Source: Cyprinodon diabolis (taxonomy: Eukaryota; Chordata; Actinopteri; Cyprinodontiformes; Cyprinodontidae). Taken from it: a stretch of DNA of 64,000 nucleotides. Positions 10,927 to 24,595 of this stretch are shown in pieces (within the stretch, counting starts at the first letter, position 1; each line of letters begins with the position of its first letter). Below the pieces are notes generated by a model. The model saw only the letters and a program-made list of their open reading frames with translations, did no database searches and was not told the DNA's origin. The DNA lies in assembly GCA_030533445.1 (NCBI GenBank), contig CM060081.1, forward strand, positions 16,209,655-16,273,654, given 5' to 3'. A program made the position numbers and the translations under genes.

Positions 10927-13157
10927 GGTGACAATAATAGTATGAGGTCTAGCAATACTGTAGAATAAGTTTGTTTGTGGTCTCATTGACCAGAGCACCT
11001 TACATTGTTTTCTTTTTACCACTAATAAATAACAAACTGTTTTGTGAACTGCACAGAAAGACAGAAGCTACTAATTATTACTTTGTGATTGAATGGGATT
11101 TTGATTAGGTTTAAAACTTCAGAGTAACAGTTTAGAATTCAGGACTTGACTAAGGATTTTAACGTCTTGACTTTGAACTTATTGTGGGACTTTTATCTTT
11201 CCTTTAGGTGTGACTCAACACTTGGGTGGTAAGACTTGGTAAATACTTGTGACCTTCACAACAATGACTACGCTCCTTGTGAGCTGTTTACTAAAACCAG
11301 GTCCTCCAATCCCATTTTGTTGGAACAGATTTTTTTTAGAGGTTTTAGAGTAAACTGAATGAAAATGTAATTCTCAATAATATTTGTATTTGTATTAAAA
11401 CACAAAAAACCTATAAAGAACAACAGTATGTATACTAAAAATATAAACGTTATGTACACCTTTAACATTTGTTATGACTCACGGTTTTATATTAAAATAA
11501 TGAAATATGTAGAGGTTGAAGGATATGAACCGTTTTGGAAGGGTTTTATTTATTTGTTGTGGAAATTCCTTCAAAAATACTCAACTCTGCCATCTGACAG
11601 TTTTCCAGGTGACTCTTTTTTTATTTGAACATTTACGTTTTAAACCAAATTTAATTTATTTATTCATTTTTATTTTTTGGCTAAAAAGGAACTTTGCTTT
11701 TAATTTATTTGTCCTAAGATCTCTATATTGTTTAAAGCCAGAGTTCTGCTGTGATATTGTTTTCCATTTCTCTAAACAAATTAATCTATTCACCCACAAG
11801 CTTTTATGCTTTTAACATGAATAAAATAAAGAAGCTGTAACAGCCAGCTGTCTTTGCAAACCAATTTACAAATAATTTTATTTTACTGACTTTTCCAAAC
11901 AAAGGCCAGGTTAATGTTGCTGTACTGCTGGGTGAAAGAGCAGAATCCTTGAATCGCCTGAAAAAAATCAATTTCTCAGGAAAAGAACCCTACAGACCCT
12001 TCCCACTATTACTTCTTATCAAGTAAGCATCAACTAACATATTTCGATTGACAGAGGAGGCATTATTAATAAAACCTGCTTAAAGCAAAAATGTGGCTCT
12101 CATTAAATGTTACATTTAAAATGAGGTTGAAGAATATTGGGGTTAAAGGTGGGGTGAGCAGTCTGAGCTTCTAGAAGTTGATAAAAAAAGAAGCCAGAGT
12201 AAGTTTTGTCATTTATAGAGATCACTGATGTCTCACATTAATGCACAACAAAGGCCTGACTATGGCTCTGTTTCACACTATGAGCATTGCTCTTTTTTCA
12301 CATCTTTAAACTATATAAGATTAAATTGCTGACATTTAGGAAAGATCGCAGTGCTTCTATCAAACTGCACACATTCTTGTGTTTTTCTTTCAGACCATGT
12401 TTTTTGTTGGTATATGATCTATTTATTGTTTTATTTTGTTTTACATTATATGCCAAGCAGTTCTATTTTTTAACTTCTCAAACGTTTTGTTACAGAAAGA
12501 AAATCTGTTTGGGGTTTGGGGTTAACATGTCACAGAAGTTTGTTCACATTTTAATCACAAACCTCTGTGTATTTTAGGGGCATGTTATGGAATAGAACAA
12601 CAGAAGCTGTGCATATTCTAGCAGAAAAAGGAGAATGATAAATGGTTTCCACATTTTTTTTTCTAAAAACATGTAGCTTATAAGCTTCTCCGCCCCTGAT
12701 AAAGACTAACATTCCCACTGCACGATGATGCCACCACTACGTTTGCCTGTGGGGATGTGTTTATAGTTATAAAAGATGTTAATTTCTTGTCACACATGAC
12801 ACATTTGCATGCAGACTAAACAAGCATCTTAGCTGGAAAGTGTGCAATCTTTATTTATTAATATTCTAAAAACTCTTTTATTCAGTGTTTTACACCTGAT
12901 TCCCAATTATTCACTGCTTTATTTCTCTAGAATCCTTGTCAAACAACTGTTTTTTTTTTTCAATTCTAGTGAAAGAAATTGTGAAAAAGATCAAGGGATA
13001 AGACTTCCACAGCAAAGCTCTGAATCTCAATTTTTTTTTGCCTGAGTGTTATTCTGTTTCACTGTCTTTTACAGAAAAGTGTGGAAAAAGTCTGAAAACA
13101 TTGGACTAAGGAACAGATTTTCCTCTCCATTGAACTTGTTTTTCTGAATCTCCTCAG

Positions 13158-13313
13158 ATCCGCTCAGATCAGGATAAGGACGTTGGCATTCGCTACAGCA
13201 TCACAGGCGCGGGCGCAGATCAGCCCCCGAGCGGAATTTACAACATAGATCCCATCAGTGGCAACATGTTCGTCACTCAGCCCCTGGACAGAGAGGAGAG
13301 AGCATCCTTCCAT
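13158..13313 (+). CDS. cdh4: cdh4 coding exon, EC1 core (E-cadherin exon 5 equivalent)
   Basis: This 156-bp exon encodes 52 residues beginning IRSDQDKD and ending DREERASFH, both boundaries in phase 0. The acceptor is a pyrimidine-rich tract ending CCTCAG, and the donor is CAT|GTAAGG. The peptide is the central part of the first extracellular cadherin repeat (EC1). It carries the conserved GADQPP segment, the ISG turn, and LDRE near the end; the Asp and Glu of LDRE are calcium ligands of the EC1-EC2 site in classical cadherins. The preceding exon, expected to carry the furin site and the N-terminal strand with Trp2, is not in the window. The 156-bp length equals exon 5 of E-cadherin. The exon is open throughout, with no sign of decay. 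Confidence 0.95.
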
Positions 13314-13888
13314 GTAAGGAATGACATCTTGTCTGTTTGTGTTACAGGTCCATCTCCAATGACGTCTATCTCATTATTTCACCACTGCCGCTGTTAAAAT
13401 GTACCTCAGCTATCTCACATCTCCCCATCTTCCTTTCATCCTGATGCTACTGTTGCCTGTCCCACCACATTCAGAGCAGCTGTTCCTCTGTGCCTTCAAA
13501 CCAGTTTCTCAAAAACTTTAATGATCTTGAAGCCAGCAAAGAAGAATGCAGTGACAAAGAACACTGACACTTGTGCTGGCATTTGCTGTAGATTGAGCTG
13601 CGGAGCGCAGCAAGGGAGAGGTTTGAATTCAGACAAACAGAGACAGCTAAGGTGGTGCAAAGAAAAACGGTTGCCTTTGTTCCTACCATCAGCACTAATG
13701 AGCAGATGCGGCTTCGGATGTGTGGGTATGTGCCTGTGCATGGCCTGCAGATTGATGAATGTTTGTTTATGCCTTTCAGGAAGATCAGATCTTTTCCTCT
13801 GTCTGAACATCTTGCTCCATTTTTCCTTTGTGCATTGCTGGTCTTCTCATTACCTAATGTACCCTGAGTAGCCAAACTGATCAATGGG

Positions 13889-13917
13889 GCAGGCTGACAG
13901 TTGAACAGTCAGCCTGC
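13889..13917. repeat. small perfect hairpin
   Basis: GCAGGCTGAC and GTCAGCCTGC form a 10-bp perfect stem around a 9-nt loop. Its function is unknown and it could be chance. Confidence 0.4.
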
Positions 13918-15174
13918 ATGTGGCCTATAGGATATATAACACACTGATTTAGCTGCAGGGGTGAGTTCATGTTGGTCATTCACTCTCTCTCTCTGGAACC
14001 TCGGTTTAAACAGCTTCTGAAGATTTAATAATTCATTGTGCAGACCACTTGACACATGCGGTAAAGTTTGCCCACTGGCTCCTTTTTGTGCATTAGAGGT
14101 TTCAGTTAATATCAGCCAACACTAACACCTGCACTTCAGGTGAGCACTGGTGTCGGGCTTCACAGCATGTCTATGCTTGTCAGCGGGATAGATCACTGTG
14201 CTGCTGATAGAGCTAATTCTTAGGTATGATTCTCTTTTTGGAGTCAGGGCTGAATGAAGGAAGCTCAGCATGTGACATATATTCTATAAAATTCAAGTTA
14301 TATTAGCCTGGGATTGTGAAAATCTAGTTTCATACCTGTGCTAATCCTTAAAATAATGCATCGAATATAATGTTTGGAAGTAGTTATATCATTTAGGGCA
14401 TGATTTTGAAAGAATCCAAATAAGGAGAGTCAATTTACGTGGCCAAACATTTCAAAATCAATGTGCTAGAAATGGCCATGTTGCATGGGATCTAAGATTC
14501 TTGGTTCAAAAGTTAAGACATACCAACTATTGTTAGTCCACTCCATTCAGATGAGCAAATTGCATGTGCTGCTTGCATTGTGAGGGTGGCTGTAAAAGAA
14601 AGATGAGGTTCCAAGTCAAGTTAGAGGTAATAATATTGATAGTGATTATTAGAAAATAATGACTATGATGATTATATGAACATTACTTAGAAATTATTTT
14701 AAACAACTATGTTAAGTTCCTCAAAACAAAACTTAAAAAAAAATACAATAAGAAAATACACAAAAATACAAAAAATACACTTTCACCCTACTAATATTAA
14801 TGTACCACCATCAATTATAACAGTTGAAAAAGATGAGCATGTGCACAGAATTTCTCTCTGTCATTTTTCATTGTACCATTAGAAAACATGTGAAACAGAG
14901 TAGTCAAATCTCACAGAGTCAAAGCGCTGATCAACTCCATCCATACAAGACTGAGCATTGAAACAGACATGTGCGATCAACGCAATTAACTTTAAATCTT
15001 TCCCTCTGTGTTTTGTGTTTTCAGAAGAATTGAAAAGAAAGCTTAGATCTCATTCTTTTATTTTACACAATGAAGTTTTATATCAGTTATAAAAGGTAAA
15101 CAATGTACTTGCATTGTGTGAGGTTTCAGGTGAGTCTTTGTTATTGCTTCATCTCTAGACACTAACTATGCTAG

Positions 15175-15700
15175 ATTACTCAGCACAAAGTATTCCCACT
15201 TTTGGTACTTTTTCACATTATGTCCTTCTGCACCAACACCATTTATATCTTTTAACTTGGATACTTTGTGACAGACTAGTGCAAAATGGTTTGTATTTGT
15301 GCATTGTAAAGAAAAATTAAAAGCTTTGGAATTTAATTTACCCCGTTTATTGTGATGCCTTTAAGTAAATTTCTGTGAAACAAATTTCTTTCCAGAGTTT
15401 GGCTTAAGAAGATTAGAGGGCAAACTGCACCATGAATACCAAAGAATATAGCAGATTGGTCATAAAAGGGTAGAGAAGTTTAGATTTGAATGGCTTAAAA
15501 AAAGAAATCGCTGGACATTTCATTTTTTCTAGAAAGAGGAGCACACAGATCCAAACTAGGCCTTCCCTTGAAGACGGTCCATGTACCTTTGAGGAAATGG
15601 GAAACAAAATGTGTCTGGGTGGTAGCATCATGCTGTGGGCCCGTCCCCTCTATAGGATAGGGAAGGTGATGAGCTCCTCACAAAAGGCCCTCCCCCCAAT
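15175..15700 (+). mobile_element. weak Tc1-like repeat remnant
   Basis: TACTCAGCACAAAGTATTC with TTTTTCACATTATGT near 15177-15225 resembles the end region of a common fish DNA transposon family. GGTGGTAGCATCATGCTGTG near 15619-15638 encodes GGSIMLW, the block before the second catalytic Asp in Tc1 transposases. No frame is maintained between these pieces, so the boundaries are approximate. Confidence 0.35.
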
Positions 15701-18123
15701 TTTTTTCTTTTTTTTTTGTTTTTCGTTTTTTTTTATAGAAATGTTCATTAAGAGCTGTGAATCCTTTAGTGACGCTCTCCACTTCTTTGCTTTTCTCAAC
15801 CTCTAGCTCCTGCTTTATGTGTCTTTCCATTTGTAATCTTACACTCAACCAGCAAATTGGGATCAATAAAGCAGTCATGGTATTGGTCCATGAAAAAGTG
15901 CCGCTGCTCCAAAAATACTTTTTATATGACATAGTTCAGTTTGTTCTGCGCTTCAGCTTCAATGCACTTCCTATTTAAACTGCGTGGTCCCATGCTGCCT
16001 TTGATGGATGTATGATTTAGTGCAAAGAACATAGCCAGTGTTCGACTCAAGGGAAATTTTGTCCATGGCTTACTTTCGCCCATCTTGACAGGAAGTTCTC
16101 AACTTCATGAAGCGCTAGCAGGCCAAACTTTGCTTGTTAGTTTTTGGTTCAAGGGAAAAGAGAGACGCTGCTGCTGTTTTTGACAGACTAGCACCAGGGG
16201 GAAGGCATCTGTGAGGTGAGCAGTGTGGGTGTTAGCGTGAGTTGCAGATATACCCAACAGCTTTAGAGGGGCACAAAAATTTGAGCAAATAGTATTTTTT
16301 TTGTTTTGTGTTGTTTTTTTTGTTTGTTGTCTTTGAATGAAGGTCAGTTACATACACACATTTTGTTTTCTGTGTACATGTGTCAGGTGCGAATAGATTT
16401 ATATTAAGTACCACACAACACCTGGATGAAATTCTATTATGTGCTTAAAAAGTAATAATCTGTTTGGAAAGCCTATGTTGTTTAAATACTCAATTTAGGA
16501 CAGTATGAGGCTTCTAGCAGATGTTTAGAACGACTGTTTTAGGCATCAAGATAATTATTCTTATTGCCACATTGCCAGACAGGACACTGTTAGAAAAAAA
16601 AAAAAGAATGACTCTTTTAGACTGAAAACTTAATACAATTCTATATATTCATAGAAGTCACATCAGAAAAAGAAGTATCATTGAAAAATATAAAGAGGAA
16701 ATCAAACTAATGCATCATCTACTGTAGTGCTGGACTCGAAAGCCAAAAAAATATTATTGTTTTGCAGGACCAGGAGTTCATCTATCTAGGTTGATTTTGT
16801 TGGTAACCTTATTATCATTAAAGTTTTATGAGCTTGTCTGAGAAGCAGAGGGCGCAGCAGGCAGGAAGGCTTCCAGCTTAAGATCTGATCTAAAGATACG
16901 ATTGAAGTGCAGGAGAAGTGATGATTTATTTCTGTTATCTCTGTGAATGGACCATCCAGTTACCCACTCCTACTGCTACTCAGGTTAATTTTTATGCAGA
17001 TGCCTTTCTTACTGAAAAGCTATTCCGCCTGGATTTTAGTGCATATGACATCCTCTGCTTTACCAATCTGCAAACTTTTCAGCTAAAGACTTCTTAATAC
17101 ACATGGGTAAAATGCAAGAAGAAGAAAAAAAGGCTCTATCTTGAATCCAGTTAACTTGGCTTTAGCTTCTTCTTCCTTTTTGTCTGTCTCCAAAACTGCA
17201 ATGATTGTTTTTTACTATCAAGGAAGATATTATCGATGATGTTTTCTGTGGATCAAAATTTTGCTTTTTTTCTTGCCTTTTTTGACAGCCATTTTATCGA
17301 TAGATTTTGGTTTTAGAATTTATAAAGGTTTGCTCGTTGAAGTTTATGTTTTCATGGAATTAAAAAATTCCAAACTAAGTTTCCAAACGGGTTTTTAAGG
17401 ATGCCATTCTATAACCCATTCCCTCTCTTCCTCTACCCCTGTCTTAATTCTCCTCAGCTGTTGCTCTCTCCCATACCCGATTACTTTGTACCATGTGCTT
17501 CATGCCTTTTCTCCTTACACTCCCATATACACAGTGGGCAGCTGTTTTTCTCATTTGTTGTCTTCTCTGTTGTGACTTCTATATATATATGTTTCTGCTG
17601 GTTTCCTGTTCCTCAGTTACACCACCAATTATACATTTATTTAGTCAGTGATACTTGTGCCTGTGTAAGTGGATTTTATTCCTTCATTAAATCCTTAAAA
17701 CTCATCATGCAGCTTTCAAGCTTTTATCTGCGATTTCTTCCAGCTACAACCTCCACACTCATGACATTACCAATTAAACTGATAGAGATTTATGGGAAGG
17801 GAAAAAAAAGGGTTTCAGCATAGCAAAACTAAAAGTAAGTAATTCATCTACTGGCTCCAGACTTACATTTTATTTATATTGCCTGATTGTTTACAAAGAA
17901 GCCAAATTTGGAAGGCTTTATTATCGTATATCAAATGCGTAATTAAACTTAACTTTAATGAATAAAGTAAAAGTAACACTCTTACAATTAAGCCTCTTAT
18001 GTGTTCAGCAGTCATTGAGTTTAGTAAGTTGTTGCTTTTACTGCATGAAAGTTACTACAGCTAAAAGCAAACAGTGACTTATGAAAAAAAGGAATTGCTA
18101 ATCAAAGTAATAATTTATATATA

Positions 18124-19338
18124 CACTCACCGGCCACTTTATTAGGTACCCCATGCTAGTAACGGGTTGGACCCCCTTTTGCCTTCAGAACTGCCTCAAT
18201 TCTTCGTGGCATAGATTAAACAAGGTGCTGGAAGCATTCCTCAGGGAGTTTGGTCCATATTGACATGATGGCATCACACAGTTGCGGCAGATTTGTCGGC
18301 TGCACATCCATGATGCGAATCTCCCGTTCCACCACATCCCAAAGATGCTCTGTTGGATTGAGATCTGGTGACTGTGGAGGCCATTTGAGTACAGTGAACT
18401 CATTGTCATGTTCAAGAAACCAGTCTGAGATGATTCCAGCTTTATGACATGGCGCATTATCCTGCTGAAAGTAGCCATCAGAAGTTGGGTACATTGTGGT
18501 CATAAAGGGATGGACATGGTCAGCAACAATACTCAAGTAGGCTGTGGCCTTGCAACGATGCTCAATTGGTACCAAGGGGCCCAAAGAGTCCCAAGAAAAT
18601 ATTCCCCACACCATGACACCACCACCACCAGCCTGAACCGTTGATACAAGACAGGATGGATCCATGCTTTCATGTTGTAGACGCCAAATTCTGACCCTAC
18701 CATCCGAATGTCGCAGCAGAAATCGAGACTCATCAGACGAGGCAACGTTTTTCCAATCTTCTATTGTCCAATTTCGATGAGCTTGTGCAAATTGTAGCCT
18801 CAGTTTCCTGTTCTTAGCTGAAAGGAGTGGCACCCGGTGTGGTCTTCTGCTGCTGTAGCCCATCTGCCTCAAAGTTCTGTGCATTCAGAGATGCTCTTCT
18901 GCCCACCTTGGTTGTAACGGGTGGTTATTTGAGTCACTGTTGCCCTTCTATCAGCTCGAACCAGTCTGGCCATTCTCCTCTGACCTCTGGCATCAACAAG
19001 GCATTTCCGCCCACAGAACTGCCGCTCACTGGATGTTTTTTTGTTTTTCGGACCATTCTCTGTAAACCCTAGAGATGGTTGTGCGTGAAAATCCCAGTAG
19101 ATCAGCAGTTTCTGAAATACTCAGACCAGCTCTTCTGGCACCAACAATCATGCCACGTTCAAAGTCACTCAAATCACCTTTCTTCCCCATACTGATGCTC
19201 GGTTTGAACTGCAGGAGATTGTCTTGACCATGTCTACATGCCTAAATGCACTGAGTTGCCGCCATGTGATTGGCTGCTTAGAAATTAAGTGTTAACGAGC
19301 AGTTGGACAGGTGTACCTAATAAAGTGGACGGTGAGTG
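18124..19338 (-). mobile_element. complete-length Tc1-like transposon (1215 bp)
   Basis: The ends are inverted: CACTCACCGGCCACTTTATT at 18124 and, on the opposite strand from 19338, CACTCACCGTCCACTTTATT. Identity continues to AGGTAC, so the arm is about 26 bp with one mismatch. TA dinucleotides at 18122-18123 and 19339-19340 fit the TA target duplication of Tc1/mariner. A single transposase gene lies on the minus strand between the ends, but its frame is broken. The close match of the two ends suggests a fairly recent copy. This element type, with CACTCACCGGCCACTTTATT ends, is one I recognise as widespread in fish. Confidence 0.92.
18216..19190 (-). pseudogene. Tc1-like transposase, frameshifted
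   Basis: Reading starts at 19190 (MGKKGDLSDFERGMIVGARR) and shows the N-terminal paired-like helix-turn-helix (SISETADLLGFSRTTISRVY), then hits an in-frame TGA at 19028-19026. The coding sense continues in a second frame (SERQFCGRK... VRADRRATVTQITTRYNQGG), which stops at 18871-18869. A third frame from 18884 to 18216 gives 222 residues with the full DDE domain: SDESRF, QQDNAPCHK and PDLNPTEHLWD, a DD34E arrangement. So there are two frameshifts in an otherwise complete gene of about 325 codons. The first sits at an A-run, a common site of slippage. The N-terminal DNA-binding part and catalytic part cannot be made as one protein. Confidence 0.9.
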
Positions 19339-22300
19339 TATGTACTCAAAATTAGTAAAATTTTAAATATGTATGAAAAATCTATACTTTAACAAATTGA
19401 TATTTATATGAATTACTGAAAATAAATTGAATAGAAAAATATAAACATGAGTGATGTTTTAGTTTCAGTTTAAATGTTCATTTTTGAATTGTAACAGGAT
19501 ATAAGAGAACAATATAAATTTTGTAGACACTACCTATCTGTGTTTAACTGGAGTAGTAAAAATAGTTAAAAGAGATAAGTTGGTGGTATATAACAGCCTT
19601 AAATGTTGTCTATTTGTATGTGGAGTTGTACTGAAATAATTTCACACAGTGTTTTAAAAATGTTAAAAGCTAAGGTACATACACATTCCTCTGTTATAAC
19701 CTATCTAACCAAGGGGATACGTTGTAAATTCCAATGGGTATGTTTATAGAGATGTATGTATTGTTAATAATATTAATACTGTCAAAGTAGTATTTCCAAA
19801 AACAGGGCCAAATGTTCATAAAAATTCGGGAGATCATTTTTCAATTCAGCTTATTTGCAATTAAATTCCAGCCTAGAGGACTAGTTTAATGCTGAACCTC
19901 CGTTCAAACAGCATCCAGCTAAACAATTGTTCCAGTTATGACATTTGGCTTGAGGCAAACTACTCTGAATGCATGTGTGTGCAGGAAAGAATTTGGACTT
20001 TAAACTTGGAGGAAGCACAAAACTTGAAGGAACGTTGATTTTCTCCAACCCTCTCTTTATGTAATGCAAGAACAGAAACAGAGCATGTTTATTTGGCTTT
20101 ATTATGGGAAATAATAATGTCTCAGTTGACAATCAGAAGCTTCCAGGTTGTGCCTGAGTAGTCGTAAGACGAAGAACCAACACACTTCTGTGTTAGGTTT
20201 TTTACAGCACATCTTCTACAAATTGGACAAGTGCACATGTCAGAGTGCTTCTATTCTGATTAAAGCCTAGTGGATGTTAGGCAGTGATATGATTGGATAT
20301 TTGATTATGTTCCCATATAGATGGTTCATTTAGAATGAATAGACCATATTATAATATATTATAATCCAATCAAGGCTTTTTGCACTTAAACATAGCTAGT
20401 GATGTAAACATTTGGCTATCTAAGAACCAATTATTGGTGCTTACAGATAAAATAAATTCTTATTTTTATTAATCAGGTATGGAGATATACCTTTTCTCTC
20501 CCCTTTTTTAGTATTTTATTTTATCTAACTTTATGCAAAGAATATCTCTGTTAAGAACAAGGCACAATTTGATAGCTGCTAAGGCAGACTTTGTGTTTTG
20601 AGGCTTGGTGATTTAAAAGAAAGACAAAATCACTGTACATAGCTGTGGAAAAAGTTGGAGACCTTCATGTTTACATGATCAAAGTGAAAGAAAAAGATGG
20701 GTCTTTACAAACAGCCCATTGAGGGAGGCTACTTCCTTCTACTGGCTTCCTCTCACCAGAGGACAGCCTTTCATTCTCTGCTTAGAACAGCCTTGCCCTA
20801 GCAAACACACCGCATTGACCGACAACTTACCTCCACACTGGCTAAACAAAGTATATCATTAAAAAAACATAGATATTACTCTATGTGCAAGAAATTATAT
20901 GCTTAAGAGCATATAACCTTTACCATTATACATGTGCTTCCTAAAGAGGAGCATTTATATGATTTCGTAGCTTCTGTATCTAATGTTGACTTTTTTGCTC
21001 TTGACCCAGAGATCAGGGTTGAAGACAGACTTGAGTATGAGCCAGGAAGCAAAGAAAATGTGTGTTTTGATGCTGGAAAGAATAAAAAAAAAGTATGTTG
21101 TCCGTTCAAGGGTGTTCTTTATCATAGAGATCCGTATTAAGTGAATGACAGGTATCTTTAAGACCTTCCCAGGAATCTAAGAATGCATTGAATAAAGACT
21201 AAAAATGCTTTGAAATGTTAGAAACCCAACATAATATGGACAGCTATGTTTCTGTGCTCATTGCAAGACAGAGCTCTTCCAAAGACAATGCCAGTTTGGG
21301 AAACCCACCATTATACAGTCCTTGTTTCAAAGCTTAAGCTCTGCTTCGAATGGATGGATTGTTGGTTCTTTTCAATGTAACCGGTAATGTGTCCCTTTGT
21401 TAGAGGAAACAGGATAGGAGATAAAAGGTAAATTCGGTGCAATTTTCCAGTGCTGAAAATATTATAATTCAGGCCCAATAACTGTAACAAAAAACAAAAA
21501 CAACGAAAAAGCCTCTGAATTGTCATATAGTACTACACTGTTAATGATAGGAAGTATACTGGCTCTTTCCCTCAGCTTTTAACCCCTAGATTTAATGAAC
21601 GATCATTTCAATAACACATTATTGTAAAATTCATGATTTTAATTCACCTATCAGTAATTATAACACATTTTCTAATGTGGGTTACAATATATACTGTTGG
21701 GTGATAGCATTATGATGATGACAGTAAAAACTCAACGTGTTTCTTCAGAAAACTAACAATATAATTTAAAGTTATTTGAAAGTCACTGTGTTTAATACCA
21801 CATCTACACAACAAATCACTCTACAACAACGGTCTGGTCAAACGTTTTGTTTCTCTCATGTATATTATTTTATATTTGCAAATATTTTAACACATATCTT
21901 ACATATACTCCTCTTTACTAACTATACTATTACTTTCCTTGTTTATTCACAAATCATACAATCCACATAAATAAATTCATTAAAGCACAGACAGTATTCA
22001 CAGAAAAGTAAAAAAAAAAAAAAAAAAGATGAATATAAATACTGAGATCCTAACCCAGGAACAGAATGGACAAAACAAACACAAAATCACATCATTATCA
22101 CACGTTCAGATGCATGCACTGAAGAAGCCACACATTCTCAGCATGCGGTGTTCACAGCTGAGAAAACAGATTGGCTTTGTTTGTTTGTTGGGTCTCCTCT
22201 CCCTGCTTGTTTGCTGTGTTTCAGCCAATGGAAAACTAGCATCTTGAGGATCATTAAGGGGCTAAAAAGAGCTCTTTTGATCAGATGCTTGCGCCTTCCA

Positions 22301-24059
22301 AGGCATGCTTCTTCTGTGCCCATCAGTGTGCATGTAAATATGCATAAACATGTGTCTAAACTGGTTTTTGGATGTGTTGCGGAGCTGCTTAGGTGGCCAC
22401 GCGTTTGGTAGGAGTTTGCAAACATCTATGACAGGCGGTCACAAAGACCAAGATTAGGAGTGTTTTAAAAGCAGGTGCCACCGTTCAATCTTCTTGTTGT
22501 CCCACAGTTCATCAGTTTCCTGTAAATATGGTGACAGGTGGATCGTCCTCAACTGTGTGCCGATACAATATTTGGCTGCCAGTGTCAACAGGAGTCCTCC
22601 TCTGTTTACCATGCCAAGTTGTGATTGACAATCACATGCTTCGAAATGTAGAAATCAAAGTGCTTTTGATAAAGAGTTTTCTTTTTATATTTTAGTATTT
22701 CAGACTTGAAGGAAAGTATTTGTCACCTAAAATCGGGAACTGTTTTTGTCACCCTTAGTGACAACAACCTAAATGTTAATAAGAAGTGGTATGTCTTTTA
22801 AATGAGTTTTTTGCAGAGGTGTTTTGATTTGGTCGGAGCGAATATAAATGGCCTGTTAAAATCGAGCTAAAGCCATACATCTTTACATCACAAACTTTGA
22901 CTGCATTTATCCAAATCCTCTGTTTTATATAGCTCTCCGAGCAGGTATGCTTTGAGAATTTGACCAATTATATATTAAATACTCAGCCTCTCAAAACCCA
23001 CCGGGTCGCCTGCGACTCGTTTTAATGCGTTTAGAATGCATGAAAATTACAGTGGTAAAACCAATATAGACATGTTAGACATCGTTGGAAAACTTATATT
23101 CTCCAAAATTCAATCACCAAGGTTATTTTTCAATTACCAGAGACAATTAACAAAGATATAGCAGCATGTCAAAATGTAACATGAGAAAGCAGACACAACA
23201 AGCAAGCATGTCTTTATTACTGCTGTTCAAAAAAGACCTACTATTTTCGAGAATAAAAAAAACTATTTTGAGTCATGTTTAAACTGATGCAATGTTCATG
23301 TATATATTCAGAAACTAGAATGTGTTAGCTTTGACATAATGTATCACACATGTAATTTTGGCATACAGTTCCTAAGTTATTTGCTTCTTCATTTGGGTAT
23401 GCAAATAAGGCAAGAATTTTCCAAAATGAGGTGGATGTTAACAGGTTAAATCTAAAACCATAAATTGGTAAAAAGACAAATCATAGTTTCTTTGTTTGAG
23501 CAAAGCACTATGGGTCAACCAAATTCAACCACTATGCTTAGTCAACAGTATAACAATCTTTGTGTTAGATACTGCTAGATTTACACTTAATGTAAAATAA
23601 CCCCAGATTCTTACACTCCCTTGTAATCAGTTTCCCCAAAGACTTGTGGAACATCCTGTGTTTTTTGGAAAAATGTGACAAAGGCTAAGTTTGAGCTGTG
23701 GTTTTCATTCTTGAACCATCCTTTGAATGTCAGAACTCCCATAAATCTTGGTTTGTAAATACGGCAAAATAGGATGGCAAAGCATGTTGTTCTGGATTCT
23801 TTCGTGACCCTAATTGATCAGTCATCAGTGCACCGTTGAAGTACTTTTGGCTAATCTGCCAATCTACTTGCCATGTTTCCAACTAATAGAATTTTTCAAA
23901 ATGTTGGTTAAACGAAAACGTAAATAAGTTGTATGTGCTGGTTTGAAGTAAATGGACAAAATGAGGCATGCAACAGGAAGTAGAGGTTGCAAACTAGCGT
24001 GGACCACACATCTAAGAAAAAGCTGTGACGTCATCTAGTACTAGCAAAGTTTCATGCAG

Positions 24060-24125
24060 ACTTAGACAAACTTTATTGTCAATACATACAGCTTTTCAAC
24101 AGTGAATTTCTCAAGTGCAGCAGTG
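24060..24125. repeat. LINE-tail-like fragment
   Basis: AGACAAACTTTATTGTCAAT followed by ACAGTGAATTTCTCAAGTGC resembles a tail segment (ACTTTATTGTCATTT ... GTGAAATTT) present in many teleost repeats. It is short, with no coding part. Confidence 0.35.
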
Positions 24126-24246
24126 ATCAAAATTTAAACTGCAGAGAGAGTAGGAGAGACATGGTACAAAAGGCTTTGATGTGGAAGGTTCAGAGCAGAC
24201 GATGGAGACAAAGAAATGCAATTCTAATGTATGTCCAGGAAGACGA

Positions 24247-24595
24247 CACTGTCCATCCATTCCATTTTCTAAAACACTTAATCCCAAGTGAGGTCACAAG
24301 GGGTTGCTATCTCCAGCTGTCAATGGGCGAGAGGCGGGGTACACCCAGGCCGCCAGTCCATCACAGGGCAAACAACCACTTTTAGAGATAAAGCCAATGA
24401 CCTTTAGCCAATTAACCCAACAGTCATGTTTTTGGACTGTGGGAGGAAGCCGGAGTACCCAGAGAGAACCCACACATGCTCAGGGAGAACATGCAAACTC
24501 CATGCAGAAAGACCCTGGGCTGGGAATCAAACCCAGAAGACTTCTTGCTGCAAGGCAGCAATGCTACCCACTGCGCCACTGAGCAGCCCAAGACA
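24247..24595 (-). mobile_element. DANA/Mermaid-like tRNA-derived SINE
   Basis: On the minus strand from about 24595, the element begins GGCTGCTCAGTGGCGCAGTG, containing an A box (TGGCGCAGTGGG). It then has GGGTTTGATTCCC, a B box, so it has an internal RNA polymerase III promoter. The central part holds GGAGTTTGCATGTTCTCCCT, GGGTTCTCTCTGGGTACTCC and TTCCTCCCACAGTCCAAAAA, the conserved core I associate with the DANA/Mermaid (V-SINE) group. It ends in an ATGGA-rich tail (TCCATCCATTCC on the + strand). All parts are in order, so the copy is essentially full length. Confidence 0.8.

Larger units (their letters stand above)
1..13157 (+). other. cdh4 intron upstream of the first visible exon (3' part)
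   Basis: There is no host coding exon in these 13 kb that I can support; open frames here are short and lack family motifs. The stretch holds a truncated repeat at 1-170, an imperfect inverted repeat at 1059-1572, a SINE relic at 3108-3220, a LINE/SINE tail at 5333-5455, the fold-back repeat at 6263-6537, and a decayed Tc1-like element with its microsatellite at about 9750-10922. The stretches 171-1058, 1573-3107, 3221-5332, 5456-6262, 6538-9520 and 10923-13157 show no recognisable element apart from poly-T and poly-A runs and the possible regulatory stretch at 7300-7620. Confidence 0.8.

Noticed and set aside
17401..17823. 140-codon open frame, Phe/Leu/Ser rich
   Set aside because: A pyrimidine-rich stretch translated by chance. 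It has no homology I recognise and no splice context.
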